Source of the DNA: Caulobacter hibisci
GTDB lineage: Bacteria; Pseudomonadota; Alphaproteobacteria; Caulobacterales; Caulobacteraceae
Direction of reading: 5' to 3'
Length of the DNA stretch: 64,000 bases
NCBI RefSeq assembly: GCF_016135805.1
Contig: NZ_JADWOX010000016.1
Coordinates: forward strand, 1 to 64,000
Position numbers and translations under genes: made by a program. This document shows positions 1-8,470 of this stretch, piece by piece. Position 1 is the stretch's first letter. Each line of letters starts with the position of its first letter. The notes under the pieces are model-generated. The model did no database searches. It was not told the DNA's origin and worked only from the letters and a program-made list of their open reading frames with translations.

Positions 1-66
1 GCCCTAAATCACATCCCGTGACCGACGCGCGGTGCGCCGGCCCGTCTAACGGAAAGGTTCACTTCC

Positions 67-816
67 ATGTCCCGCCTCGCCAACAAGACCATCCTCGTCA
101 CCGGCGGCACCACCGGCATCGGCTTCGCCGCCGCTCAGCGCGCGCTTGAGGAAGGCGCCCGCGTCGCCATCACCGGCGCCAACGCCCAGCGCCTGGAAGA
201 GGCCAAGGCCGCGCTCGGCGGCGACGTCCTGGCCATCCTCGCCGACGCGGGCGACGTCTCGGCCCAGGCCGATATCGCCAAGGCGATCCAGGCCCGGTTC
301 GGCACGCTGGACGCCGTGTTCGTCAACGCCGGGATCGCGCCGTTCGGACCGCTGGAAAGCTGGACGGAGGAGACCTTCGACCGCGCCATCGGCGTCAACC
401 TGAAAGGCCCCCTGTTCCTGATCCAGGCCCTGGCGCCGATCCTCGCCAACCCCGCCTCGATCGTGCTGAACGGCTCGATCAACGCCCACATCGGCATGCC
501 GAACTCAAGCGTCTACGCCGCCAGCAAGGCCGGCCTGATCTCCCTGGCCCGGACGCTGTCGGGCGAGCTGATCGGGCGAGGCGTACGGGTCAATGTCGTC
601 AGCCCCGGGCCGGTCTCGACGCCGCTCTACGGCAAGCTCGGCCTCGACCAGGCGTCGCTCGACGCGATGTCGTCCGGCATCTTGCAGAACCTGCCGGTCG
701 GCCGCTTCGGCGAGCCCCGCGAGATCGCCGACGCCGTGGTGTTCCTCGCCTCGGACGAAAGCCGCTTCACCGTCGGCAGCGAGCTGATCATCGACGGCGG
801 CATGAGCACGCTCTAG
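67..816 (+). CDS. SDR family NAD(P)-dependent oxidoreductase
   Basis: This is a classical short-chain dehydrogenase/reductase of 249 residues, the usual length for the family. The N-terminal cofactor loop reads TGGTTGIG (residues 12-19), the NAG motif follows near 87-89, and the catalytic Ser137, Tyr150 and Lys154 (YAASK) are in place. The C-terminus ends in IDGGMSTL, the usual G-G-x close of SDRs. It should be a soluble cytoplasmic oxidoreductase acting on an alcohol or ketone. The substrate cannot be read from the sequence. The ATG follows an AAAGG-like ribosome binding site. It is convergent with the amidohydrolase gene downstream and shows no obvious operon partner in the window. Confidence 0.93.
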   Translation: MSRLANKTILVTGGTTGIGFAAAQRALEEGARVAITGANAQRLEEAKAALGGDVLAILADAGDVSAQADIAKAIQARFGTLDAVFVNAGIAPFGPLESWTEETFDRAIGVNLKGPLFLIQALAPILANPASIVLNGSINAHIGMPNSSVYAASKAGLISLARTLSGELIGRGVRVNVVSPGPVSTPLYGKLGLDQASLDAMSSGILQNLPVGRFGEPREIADAVVFLASDESRFTVGSELIIDGGMSTL

Positions 817-842
817 AGGCTGAGCAACGGTGCGGAAGCCCC

Positions 843-2132
843 CTACTTCCGCACCACCTGCCCGCCCTTCATCACGAACACCGGCTTCTCCAGCACCGTC
901 ACATCCGCCAGAGGGTCGCCCGACACTGCGATCAGGTCGGCGTAGTGGCCCGCCGTCGCCTGGCCCACGTCCTTTTCGCGGCCCAGGGCCTGTGCGGCGT
1001 TGACCGTGGCGGCCTGGATCGCCTGGAGCGGCGTCGCGCCATAGCGGACCATCACCGCGAACTGCTTGGCGTTGTCGCCGTGCGGATAGACCCCGGCGTC
1101 GGTGCCGTAGATCATCTTCACCCCGCCCTTCAGGGCCTTGCGGAAGTTCTCGCGCTGGACCTCGGCGATGTCGCGGTCCTTGCGCAGGTTGTCCTCCAGC
1201 ACGCCGTTCTTGGCGCCCTCGGCCTGGGTGTAGTCGGTGTTGTAGATGTCCATCGAGAACCAGGCGCCCTTCTGGACGGCCAGCTTGATGCCCTCGTCGT
1301 CGACCAGGCTGGCGTGCTCGATGGTGTCGATCCCGGCGCGGATGGCGTCCTTGATGCCGGCCGCGCCGTGAGCGTGGGCGGCGACCTTGAGGCCGGCCAT
1401 GTGGGCCTCGTCGGCCACGGCGGTCATCTCGGCCAGGGTCAGTTGCTGCTGGCCCGGCTCGTCGCCGTGCGAGAACACCCCGCCGGTGGCGCAGATCTTG
1501 ATCACCTGGGCGCCGTACTTCTTCAGCGTCCGCACCGCCTTGCGGGCCTCGTCGGGGCTGTCGATGTTGTAGGGGGCCTTCTGGTCCATCGACGGCGGGA
1601 AGAAGGTGCTGTCGCAGTGGCCGCCGGTGGCCCCGATGGCGTAGGTGGCCGTCACCACGCGCGGCCCGGGCACGATCCCCTCATCGATGGCCTCGCGCAG
1701 GCCCACGTCGTTGAAGCGGTCGGCGCCGACATTGCGCACGGTGGTGAAGCCGGCGTTCAGGGTGGCCTTGGCGTTGGCGGTCTGGGTCACGCTCCAGAAG
1801 GCGTCGCTGAACTGCAGGCTGTTGTAGCCGCCATAGACCGGCGAAGCGTCCAGGTGCACGTGCATGTCGATCAGGCCCGGCAGCAGGGTCGCGCCCGGCA
1901 GGTCGACGCTCTCGGCGCCCTGCGGAATGGCCAGCTCGCCGGCCTTGCCGACGGCGGCGATGCGGCCGCCGATCACCAGCACCGCCGGCTTGTCGAGATA
2001 GCGGCCGGTGGCCACGTCCAGCAGCCGTGCGGCGGTGACCACCTTGGTGTCGGCCGCCTGGGCGAGGCCGCCCCCCAAGGTCGCGCCGAGCGCCAGGGCG
2101 ACCGCCAGGGTCGAAATCGTCAGTCCACGCAT
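843..2132 (-). CDS. Secreted metal-dependent amidohydrolase
   Basis: The 429-residue protein has an N-terminal signal peptide (cleavage probably after the AQA near residue 26), so it should work in the periplasm. The amidohydrolase TIM-barrel signature HVH lies at residues 91-93. Further metal or active-site positions appear in KICATGG (the Lys that is carboxylated in this family), AAHAHG, IEHAS and GTDAGVYPHG. The family includes imidazolonepropionase-like and Xaa-Pro dipeptidase-type enzymes that hydrolyse C-N bonds. Which substrate is used here cannot be told. It lies downstream of, and in the same direction as, the alpha/beta hydrolase, separated by a hairpin that could terminate transcription. 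Confidence 0.9.
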   Translation of the reverse strand: MRGLTISTLAVALALGATLGGGLAQAADTKVVTAARLLDVATGRYLDKPAVLVIGGRIAAVGKAGELAIPQGAESVDLPGATLLPGLIDMHVHLDASPVYGGYNSLQFSDAFWSVTQTANAKATLNAGFTTVRNVGADRFNDVGLREAIDEGIVPGPRVVTATYAIGATGGHCDSTFFPPSMDQKAPYNIDSPDEARKAVRTLKKYGAQVIKICATGGVFSHGDEPGQQQLTLAEMTAVADEAHMAGLKVAAHAHGAAGIKDAIRAGIDTIEHASLVDDEGIKLAVQKGAWFSMDIYNTDYTQAEGAKNGVLEDNLRKDRDIAEVQRENFRKALKGGVKMIYGTDAGVYPHGDNAKQFAVMVRYGATPLQAIQAATVNAAQALGREKDVGQATAGHYADLIAVSGDPLADVTVLEKPVFVMKGGQVVRK

Positions 2133-2190
2133 CCGGTCGGCCTCGCTGATTTGCGGGATCGACGCTAGAGCGCGGCCGTGAACGTGGAAA

Positions 2191-2222
2191 GGGCGGACCG
2201 CTCGGCGGCCCGCCCCTTTTTC
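2191..2222. terminator. Hairpin between two minus-strand genes
   Basis: A GC hairpin pairs GGGCGGACC (2191-2199) with GGCCCGCCC (2207-2215) and is followed on the plus strand by a run of T. It lies immediately after the stop codon of the alpha/beta hydrolase gene. On the minus strand the stem is followed by a shorter TTT run. It is therefore a reasonable intrinsic terminator for that gene. Confidence 0.5.
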
Positions 2223-2223
2223 G

Positions 2224-3198
2224 TCAGGCCTTGAAGAAGGCCAGCAGGTCCGGATTGATGATCTCCGGATGGGTCGTGCACATGCCGTGCGGCAGGCCCT
2301 TGTAGGTCTTCAGCGTGCCCTTCTTGAGCAGCTTGGCCGAAAGCGGGGCGCTGTCGGCATAGGGCACGATCTGGTCGTCGTCGCCGTGCATGACCAGCAC
2401 CGGCACGTCGGCCTTCTGGAGGTCCTCGGTGAAGTCGGTCTCCGAGAAGGCCTTGATGCAGTCGTAGTGGGCCTTGATGCTGCCCGCCATGCCCTGGCGC
2501 CACCAGTTCCAGATCACGCCCTGGTCGACCTTCGCGCCCGGACGGTTGTAGCCGTAGAACGGGCCGGCCGGCACGTCGAAGAAGAACTGGGCGCGGTTGG
2601 CGGCGGTGGCGGCGCGGAAACCGTCGAACACCTCCAGCGGCAGGCCGCCCGGGTTCTTGTCGCTCTTGACCATGATCGGCGGCACCGCGCCGATCAGCAC
2701 GGCCTTGGCCACGCGGCCCGGCTTGGCGCGGGCGACATAGTGGATCACCTCGCCGCCGCCGGTCGAGTGGCCGACGTGGATGGCGTTCTTCAGGTCGAGG
2801 TGGTCGGTCAGGGCCGCGACGTCGGCGGCGTAGGTGTCCATCTCGTTGCCGGTGTCGGTCTGGCTCGACCGGCCGTGACCGCGACGGTCATGGGCGATGA
2901 CCCGGAAGCCCTGGGCGTAGAAGAACATCATCTGGTTGTCCCAGTCGTCGGCCGTCAGCGGCCAGCCGTGGTGGAACACGACCGGCTGGGCGGTCTTGGG
3001 ACCCCAGTCCTTGTAGTAGATCTGCGTGCCGTCCTTGGTGGTGACGTAACCGCTGCTCATGGTCTTGGCTCCGTGGGAGGAAAGGGTCGCGGCCGAGGCC
3101 GTGGCGAAGGGCGGCGCGACCGCGAAGGCCGCCAGGCCAAGGCCCACGGCCAGGACGTCCCGGCGCGAGGCGCCGTCGTCGGTGGAAGGATTGGTCAT
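2224..3198 (-). CDS. Tat-exported alpha/beta hydrolase (haloperoxidase-like)
   Basis: This alpha/beta-fold hydrolase of 324 residues belongs to the non-haem chloroperoxidase/esterase group. The catalytic triad is visible: nucleophile Ser145 in GHSTGGG, an acid at Asp274 (HGDDDQIVP) and His304 (LPHGM). The oxyanion-loop motif HHGWP (residues 76-80) matches the family. The N-terminus carries [10 protein letters not shown] (residues 11-20), a twin-arginine signal, with hydrophobic residues to about 37, so the enzyme is probably exported folded to the periplasm. An internal Met47 would give a cytosolic form that matches the usual family length, so the extension is a clear Tat leader added to a typical domain. 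The substrate is unknown. Confidence 0.9.
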   Translation of the reverse strand: MTNPSTDDGASRRDVLAVGLGLAAFAVAPPFATASAATLSSHGAKTMSSGYVTTKDGTQIYYKDWGPKTAQPVVFHHGWPLTADDWDNQMMFFYAQGFRVIAHDRRGHGRSSQTDTGNEMDTYAADVAALTDHLDLKNAIHVGHSTGGGEVIHYVARAKPGRVAKAVLIGAVPPIMVKSDKNPGGLPLEVFDGFRAATAANRAQFFFDVPAGPFYGYNRPGAKVDQGVIWNWWRQGMAGSIKAHYDCIKAFSETDFTEDLQKADVPVLVMHGDDDQIVPYADSAPLSAKLLKKGTLKTYKGLPHGMCTTHPEIINPDLLAFFKA

Positions 3199-3342
3199 CG
3201 ATCGCCCTCTGCGTTGAACCGCCGGAGGCGCGCGCGTCGCCGCGCCCCGAACGTGGCCGCAGACTGGCTCAGGGGACGCAAGCGGGCTTGAACGTATCGC
3301 GCTGCGGCTGGGACGAACGCGCTCAGACGTTCGGGATGGATC

Positions 3343-4749
3343 CTACTCGACCCGCGGCAACACCAGGGCCACGCGCAGGCCGGGGCCGACGCCGTTGTAT
3401 TCGCCCGGCCCCTCGGCCAGCTCCAGCCGGCCGCCGTGCGAGGCGGCAACGGCCTGCACCAGCGACAGGCCAAGGCCCGCCCCCGGCTCGCTGCGGCTGT
3501 TCTCCAGGCGCACGAAGCGCTGGACGACGCGGGCGCGGTCTTCCTCGGGCACGCCGGGGCCGGTGTCGGTGACCGAGAACTCCAGCTCGCCCGACGAGCG
3601 CCGGCGCAGGCGCAGCATGATCGCACCGCCCTCGGGCGTATACTTGATGGCGTTGTCGAGCAGGTTGGCCAGGGCCTGGGCGATGAACTCGCGATTGCCG
3701 CGCAGGGTCAGGGCCGGGGTGACCTCGGCCTTGAAGTCCAGCCCCTTGTCCTCGCACGACAGCTCGTAGAGCTCGGCCATGTCGCCGGTCAGGTCGCTGG
3801 CGTCGAAGGTCGCCTGGTCGGGGGCCTGGCCGGCGGCCTGCAGGCGGGCGATGGCCAGGACGGCGTTGAAGGTCTTGAGCACGCCGTCGGCGTCCATCAG
3901 CGCCGTCTCCAGCGCCGCCACCGGATCGCCCTTGCCGTTCTCGGCGTCGATCAGGGCCACCTCCATGCGGGCGCGCAGGCGGGTCAGGGGCGAGCGCAGG
4001 TCGTGGGCGATGGCGTCGCCGGCGTGGCGCAGGCCGCCCATCAGCCGCTCGATGCGGTCGAGCATGTCGTTCAGGCCCTCAGCCAGCTCGTCATATTCGT
4101 CGCGGGCGCCGCGGATCTTGGCCCGGGCGTGCAGGTCGCCCGACCGCACCGCGTTCACGACGTCCACCAGCCCCTGCATGCTGCGCGAGACGTTGCGGCT
4201 GATCAGCACCCCGCCGGCCAGGCCCAGGATGATCACCAGAGCCCCAGCGCCCCACAGGGCCCGGACGATCTTCATCACATAGCCCTGGGACTCGGCGACG
4301 TCGGCCCCGACGAACAGGATCTCGCCGCCGGTCAGCCGCTCCTGCACGCCCCGCGCCGGCCGCCGCACGGTCGCGCCGTCCAGGTCGGTCTCGGTCAGGG
4401 TGAAGGTGTCCCAGCTGGGGCCCGTGCCGTTGAAATTGTCGAGCGGCGAGGCCTCGATCGAGCCGGTGATCTTCTTGCCGGCCTTGTCGGCCAGGAAATA
4501 GACGAAGGGCCGCTCGCCGATCGAGCGTTCGACCAGGGTCTGGTTCAGGGCGTTGATCCCGCCCTGGCGATAGGCCGCCTCCAGGCTCTCCATCTCGCGG
4601 GTGATCTCGGCGTCGGCGCGGCGGTCCACCTCGCCGGCGGTGGCGATGTAGATATAGCCGAGGAAGGCCGTCGCCGCCGCGGCGAACAGGGCCAGGAACA
4701 GCAGGGTCAGCCGGAACGGCGTGGATCGGACGAGGCGCGGCAGGCGCAT
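3343..4749 (-). CDS. Sensor histidine kinase of a degP-linked two-component system
   Basis: The membrane sensor kinase has 468 residues. Transmembrane helices lie near 12-36 and 163-185 and flank a periplasmic sensing domain of about 125 residues. A HAMP linker follows (about 186-235), then HisKA with the phosphorylated His249 in IAHDLRSPL, and HATPase_c with N-box NLLDNAIKYTPEGG, G1 DTGPGVP and G2 GAGLGLSLV. The partner regulator is at 5330-6001. Regulator and kinase are normally adjacent, but here two small toxin/antitoxin genes lie between them. The kinase ATG is only 4 nt from the toxin stop codon, so it probably depends on read-through from the same transcript. The nearby DegP-type protease suggests envelope-stress sensing, which is an inference. 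Confidence 0.93.
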   Translation of the reverse strand: MRLPRLVRSTPFRLTLLFLALFAAAATAFLGYIYIATAGEVDRRADAEITREMESLEAAYRQGGINALNQTLVERSIGERPFVYFLADKAGKKITGSIEASPLDNFNGTGPSWDTFTLTETDLDGATVRRPARGVQERLTGGEILFVGADVAESQGYVMKIVRALWGAGALVIILGLAGGVLISRNVSRSMQGLVDVVNAVRSGDLHARAKIRGARDEYDELAEGLNDMLDRIERLMGGLRHAGDAIAHDLRSPLTRLRARMEVALIDAENGKGDPVAALETALMDADGVLKTFNAVLAIARLQAAGQAPDQATFDASDLTGDMAELYELSCEDKGLDFKAEVTPALTLRGNREFIAQALANLLDNAIKYTPEGGAIMLRLRRRSSGELEFSVTDTGPGVPEEDRARVVQRFVRLENSRSEPGAGLGLSLVQAVAASHGGRLELAEGPGEYNGVGPGLRVALVLPRVE

Positions 4750-4753
4750 GGGA

Positions 4754-5068
4754 CTAGCTCTTCTTGCCCATCAGGGCGGCGGTGTCTTGGCGGCTGTCGA
4801 GGATGCGGACGATCCGAACGCCGGCCCCATCGGGCAGAGGACGATAGACGATCAGCCAGGGTCGAACCGAAAAGGCCCTGGGCTCGTTTGCGAAATCCGG
4901 ACGAAGCCTCCCAAGCAACGGACGGCGGGCCAATCGGCTGAGAGCGGTTTCGATCCGGGCGACGACGGCTTCGGCGCGCTCCTGCCCGCCATTCGTGGCG
5001 ATCCACACATAGAGAACACGAAGGTCCCGTCTCGCCTCCGCCGATCGAACGACCTGGAACCCGGCCAT
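4754..5068 (-). CDS. ParE/RelE-family toxin
   Basis: The 104-residue protein has the compact ParE/RelE toxin pattern: an N-terminal helical hairpin (VVRSAEARRDLRVLYVWIA), a linker with LARRPLLGRLRP, and C-terminal beta strands ending VRPWLIVYRPL and VRIVRILDSRQ. Members either poison DNA gyrase (ParE) or cleave mRNA at the ribosome (RelE). The sequence, with no RelE catalytic set that I can pick out, leans to ParE. Its ATG directly abuts the stop codon of the gene at 5069-5296 (TAG then ATG), the usual coupling of antitoxin then toxin. The pair sits between a response regulator and its sensor kinase. Confidence 0.85.
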   Translation of the reverse strand: MAGFQVVRSAEARRDLRVLYVWIATNGGQERAEAVVARIETALSRLARRPLLGRLRPDFANEPRAFSVRPWLIVYRPLPDGAGVRIVRILDSRQDTAALMGKKS

Positions 5069-5296
5069 CTAGCCCTTGCGAAGCTTTGCGAACTTGGCGC
5101 GCAGGTCGCCCAGCATTTCGTCCGTATCCCAGGGCTCGGCCTTGCCTTCCGCGAACTCCCGATCCGCCTCGATGATCGACTCGTTGATGGCGTCTCGATT
5201 GCGGATGAGCCAGGCCTCCATCTCCTCCTCGGAGGGGATCGGGCCGAGGCCGTCATCGACCTCATCGTCCGGAACGGGCTGGGACGGCTTGTTCAT
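5069..5296 (-). CDS. Acidic antitoxin-like protein paired with ParE
   Basis: This 75-residue, strongly acidic protein lies directly upstream of, and is coupled to, the ParE-like toxin gene. It has a short N-terminal segment (PIPSEEEMEAWLIRNRDAIN) and a charged helical C-terminus (AKFAKLRKG). Length, charge and position suit a type II antitoxin that wraps the toxin. No ribbon-helix-helix or AbrB DNA-binding motif is obvious, so autoregulation cannot be claimed. It is called from context more than from sequence. Confidence 0.7.
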   Translation of the reverse strand: MNKPSQPVPDDEVDDGLGPIPSEEEMEAWLIRNRDAINESIIEADREFAEGKAEPWDTDEMLGDLRAKFAKLRKG

Positions 5297-5329
5297 GGCG
5301 CTCAGCCTAACACGGGCTCGGCGGGCCGC

Positions 5330-6001
5330 CTACGGATCGAGCCGGTAGCCCGCCCCGCGCACGGTCTGCAGCATGGCCCGGTCGAAGCCCTTGTCGATCT
5401 TTGATCGAAGACGAGAAACGTGCACGTCGATGACGTTGGTCTGCGGGTCGAAGTGGTATTCCCACACCTTCTCCAGCAGCATGGTGCGGGTCACCGACTG
5501 GCCGGCGTGGCGCATCATGAACTCCAGCAGCTGGAACTCGCGGGGCTGGAGGTCGATCTCCTTGCCCTGGCGGTGGACCGTGCGGTTGATGAGGTTCATC
5601 TCGAGCTCGCCGACCTTCAGGGTCGTGGCCACAGCGCCCGTCTCGCGGCGGCGCGACAGGGCCTCGACGCGGGCGATCAGCTCGGGGAAGGCGTAGGGCT
5701 TGACCAGGTAGTCGTCGGCGCCGGCCTTCAGGCCGTCGACGCGGTCGCCGACCTCGCCCAGGGCCGAGAGGAACAGCACCGGCGTCTGGTCGCCCTCGCG
5801 GCGCAGGGTCGAGACCACCTCGACGCCGTTCTTCTTGGGCATCATCCGGTCGACGATCAGCACGTCGAAGCCGCCCTTGCCGGCCTCGGTCAGGCCCGCC
5901 TCGCCGTCCGGCGCGTGGACGCACTGGTAGCCGGCCTCGGTCAGGCCATGGGACATGGCGCCGGCGGCCTGGAGATCGTCCTCGATAATCAGAATACGCA
6001 T
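5330..6001 (-). CDS. OmpR/PhoB-family response regulator
   Basis: The regulator has 223 residues with a receiver domain (residues 1-120) and a winged-helix DNA-binding domain (about 130-222). The acidic pocket EDD (7-9) and phospho-acceptor Asp51 (IVDRMMP) are present, and the conserved Lys lies in LVKPYAFPEL. The output domain ends TVRGAGYRLDP, typical of the OmpR group. It lies downstream of the degP-type gene on the same strand, beyond a strong terminator, and upstream of the toxin/antitoxin pair and the kinase at 3343-4749, its likely partner. Confidence 0.94.
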   Translation of the reverse strand: MRILIIEDDLQAAGAMSHGLTEAGYQCVHAPDGEAGLTEAGKGGFDVLIVDRMMPKKNGVEVVSTLRREGDQTPVLFLSALGEVGDRVDGLKAGADDYLVKPYAFPELIARVEALSRRRETGAVATTLKVGELEMNLINRTVHRQGKEIDLQPREFQLLEFMMRHAGQSVTRTMLLEKVWEYHFDPQTNVIDVHVSRLRSKIDKGFDRAMLQTVRGAGYRLDP

Positions 6002-6130
6002 CAGCCAACCCCTCGTGCGCCGCCTGGGAACGATCGACGTTCTCCCGATTCTATCGACCGGCGCGATAGTTGGCGACTGGATACCGGCTCCGCGATCGTT
6101 CGTCCCTTAAACCTTGGTCACATACGAAAA

Positions 6131-6160
6131 ATCCCGCCCCGGAGATTTCCGGGGCGGGAT
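6131..6160 (-). terminator. Strong intrinsic terminator after the DegP/DegQ gene
   Basis: A near-perfect stem pairs ATCCCGCCCCGGA with TCCGGGGCGGGAT around a short loop. On the minus strand it is followed by TTTTT (the AAAAA at 6125-6131 on the plus strand). It lies 27 nt after the protease stop codon. It should end the upstream transcript and separate it from the response regulator. Confidence 0.85.
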
Positions 6161-6186
6161 CAATCAGTCGGACTGCGAAGAGACGC

Positions 6187-7764
6187 TTACGGCGCGATCT
6201 TCAGCGGCACGATGGTCGGGCGGCCGGCGCGGACGATGCGCAGGTTGACGCTCGGGCGCTGCAGCTTCTTGGCGGCCTCGACCGCGGCGTTGACCTCGGC
6301 GACGGTCGTCACCGGCTCGCCGTTGACGCTGGTCACCACGTCGCCCTTGCGCAGGCCCTTCTCGCCGGCGTCGGACGCGGCCTTGACCCCGTCGATCAGC
6401 AGGCCCTTCACGGTCGGATCGACGCCGTTGGCCTTGCGGGCCGCGTCGTCCAGGGGCGACAGGCTCATGCCCAGGGCCTCGGCCTTGGGAGCGACCGGCT
6501 TGGCCGGGGCGGCCGGATCATTGCCGTCCTCGTTGTCGTTGTCGGCCAGTTCCTTCTCGGTCGGGCGCACGCCCGAACGGATCTCGACCGTACGGGGCTT
6601 GCCGCCGCGCAGGACGGCCAGCTTGATCACCTCGCCCGGACGGGCCTTGGCGACTTCGCGGGTCAGTTCCGAGCCGCTCTTGATGGCCACGCCGTTGACC
6701 GAGGTGACCACGTCTTCCGGCATCAGGCCGCCGCGCTGGGCGGGACCACCCGGGACCAGGTCGGCGACGATCGCGCCCTTGACGTCGGCCAGGCCTTGCG
6801 CCTCGGCCATCTCGCTGGTGAAGGGCTGGATCTGGGCGCCGATATAGCCGCGCACCACCTTGCCGCCGTTGATCAGCTGCTTGGCGGTGGCCTCGGCCAC
6901 GTCGGCGGGGATGGCGAAGCCGATGCCCACCGAGCCGCCGGTCGGCGAGAAGATCGCCGTGTTGACGCCGATCACCCGGCCGTAGATGTCGAACGACGGA
7001 CCGCCCGAGTTGCCGCGGTTGATGGGGGCGTCGATCTGGATGTAGTCGACGAACTGCGAGGAGCTGTCGCCCAGGTCGCGGCCATAGGCCGAGATGATGC
7101 CGGCCGTGGCGGTGCCGCCCAGGCCGAACGGGTTGCCGATGGTGATCACCCAGTCGCCGACCCGCGGACGGGCCTGGTTCTCGAAGTTCACGAACGGGAA
7201 CGCCGCGCCCTTGGCCTTCGGGTCGATGACCTTGATCACCGCCAGGTCGGTGCTTTCGTCGCGGCCGACGATGGTGGCCTTCAGCTCGCGGCCGTCCTTC
7301 ATGACGACGTTGATGCCGTCGGTGTCGGCGTCGGCCACCACGTGGTTGTTGGTGACGATGTAGCCGTCGGCCGAGATGAAGAAGCCCGAGCCCGAGGACT
7401 GCTGCTTGGGCGCCTGGGCGGCTTCGTCGCCGTCCTCGCCCGGCTTCTGGCCCTTGGGCACGATGTCGAACGGCAGGCCTTCCAGGCCCGGAATGCGCAG
7501 GCGCGCCTTCGGGTCGGCCTTCGAGGTCACGTCGATCTGCACGACGGCCGGCGAGACCTGCTCGAAGATGTCGGCGAAGGACAGCGGCGCGCCGGGCGGC
7601 GGGGCGAACATCGGGGCGGTGGCGGTCGACGCGCGCACCAGCTGCGGCGACTGCTCGGCCGCGCCGGCCGGCCCCATCCGCATGCCCACGCCCGCCAGGG
7701 CGGCGCAAGCCACGCCCGCCCCCGCGACGGCGCCAACAATGAATCCTGACTTCCGAGCAGCCAT
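6187..7764 (-). CDS. Periplasmic serine protease/chaperone of the DegP/DegQ (Do) family
   Basis: The 525-residue protein starts with a hydrophobic export segment (residues 8-27). The trypsin-like domain has the triad His141 (VTNNHVV), Asp173 (STDLAVIKV) and Ser253 (RGNSGGPSF). Two PDZ domains follow, roughly 300-390 and 420-520. A charged Gln/Gly insertion before His141 (about 104-125) corresponds to the LA loop. Do-family proteases degrade misfolded envelope proteins and can act as chaperones. The gene directly follows ccmH, an order also known from rhizobial cycHJKL-degP loci, and precedes a two-component system. Confidence 0.95.
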   Translation of the reverse strand: MAARKSGFIVGAVAGAGVACAALAGVGMRMGPAGAAEQSPQLVRASTATAPMFAPPPGAPLSFADIFEQVSPAVVQIDVTSKADPKARLRIPGLEGLPFDIVPKGQKPGEDGDEAAQAPKQQSSGSGFFISADGYIVTNNHVVADADTDGINVVMKDGRELKATIVGRDESTDLAVIKVIDPKAKGAAFPFVNFENQARPRVGDWVITIGNPFGLGGTATAGIISAYGRDLGDSSSQFVDYIQIDAPINRGNSGGPSFDIYGRVIGVNTAIFSPTGGSVGIGFAIPADVAEATAKQLINGGKVVRGYIGAQIQPFTSEMAEAQGLADVKGAIVADLVPGGPAQRGGLMPEDVVTSVNGVAIKSGSELTREVAKARPGEVIKLAVLRGGKPRTVEIRSGVRPTEKELADNDNEDGNDPAAPAKPVAPKAEALGMSLSPLDDAARKANGVDPTVKGLLIDGVKAASDAGEKGLRKGDVVTSVNGEPVTTVAEVNAAVEAAKKLQRPSVNLRIVRAGRPTIVPLKIAP

Positions 7765-7814
7765 CTGTCGTCTTTCCTCAACCCGCGGCGCTCCGCGCCG
7801 GGTTCCGTCGAACA

Positions 7815-7849
7815 GAACCTAGTTGCATCAGCAATTCGTGCAACGGTTC
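7815..7849. promoter_or_regulatory. Inverted repeat in the degP leader region
   Basis: Two paired arms flank an 11-nt centre: GTTGCA (7822-7827) with TGCAAC (7839-7844), extended outward by GAACC (7815-7819) with GGTTC (7845-7849) across a 2-nt bulge. It lies between ccmH and the protease gene, about 50 bp upstream of the protease ATG. It could be an operator for the protease promoter or an end-of-operon hairpin. The lack of a following T run favours an operator. Confidence 0.4.
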
Positions 7850-7910
7850 CAGGATTATCTTTCCGTCACCCACGCGGCGCTTCTTGCGGCGTCATCGCGG
7901 CGCAATCGTG

Positions 7911-8354
7911 TCATTCGCCCCCAGGGACCTGCTTGAGCAGCCCCTTCAGCCGCGCTTCCTCCTCGACCGACAGCGCCTCGGGCGGCGCCTCCGCCGCACG
8001 GCGCCGCCGCAGCAGCGAGACCATCAGGCCGCCGCCGGCCAGCAGCACCGCCAGCGGCGTCAGCCACAGCACCGCGTTGCCGGCCGAGAACGGCGGCTTC
8101 AGCAGCACGAACTCGCCGTAGCGCTCGGTCAGAAACGCACGGATCTCGCCGTCGCTCCGGCCCTGCTTCACTTGGTCGCGCACCAGCACGCGCAGGTCGC
8201 GGGCGAGGTCGGCCTCCGAGTCGTCGATCGACTCGTTCTGGCAGACCAGGCACCGCACCTGCTTGAAGATTTCCCGCGCCCTGGCCTCCTGCCCCGGATC
8301 GGCCAGCCGCTCGGACGGGTCCGACGCCGCGGCCATGCAGGCGACTGCGGCCAT
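7911..8354 (-). CDS. ccmH: Cytochrome c maturation protein CcmH (CycL)
   Basis: CcmH is the membrane-anchored periplasmic thiol-reductant subunit of the haem lyase complex. The 147-residue product has the redox motif RCLVCQN (Cys35, Cys38), the conserved fold region to about 85, and one transmembrane helix (about 94-115) followed by RRRR. The open frame continues far upstream, but that part is antisense-like reading of the ccmF region. The ATG at 8354 is the first sensible start. Its only G-rich ribosome binding site (GAGGGGG, 12 nt away) lies in the palindromic repeat separating it from ccmF. The signal sequence is short with this start, so a slightly longer form is possible. Confidence 0.88.
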   Translation of the reverse strand: MAAVACMAAASDPSERLADPGQEARAREIFKQVRCLVCQNESIDDSEADLARDLRVLVRDQVKQGRSDGEIRAFLTERYGEFVLLKPPFSAGNAVLWLTPLAVLLAGGGLMVSLLRRRRAAEAPPEALSVEEEARLKGLLKQVPGGE

Positions 8355-8364
8355 CGCTACCGCG

Positions 8365-8466
8365 ATCCCCCTCAGTCGCTTCGCGACAGCTCCCCCAGAG
8401 GGTGAGCATCTGCGGCCTAGATCCTCCCCCTCTGGGGGAGGTGGCCCGGAGGGCCGGAGGGGGTCA
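8365..8466. repeat. Palindromic repeat, family B, between ccmF and ccmH
   Basis: This copy carries the CTCCCCCAGAGG and CCTCCCCCTCTGGGGGAGG elements of family B. It is closely related to the copy at 32561-32668, including the CCCCCTCAGTCG outer end. On the minus strand that outer end places GAGGGGG upstream of the ccmH start. Confidence 0.8.
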
Positions 8467-8470
8467 GCAC

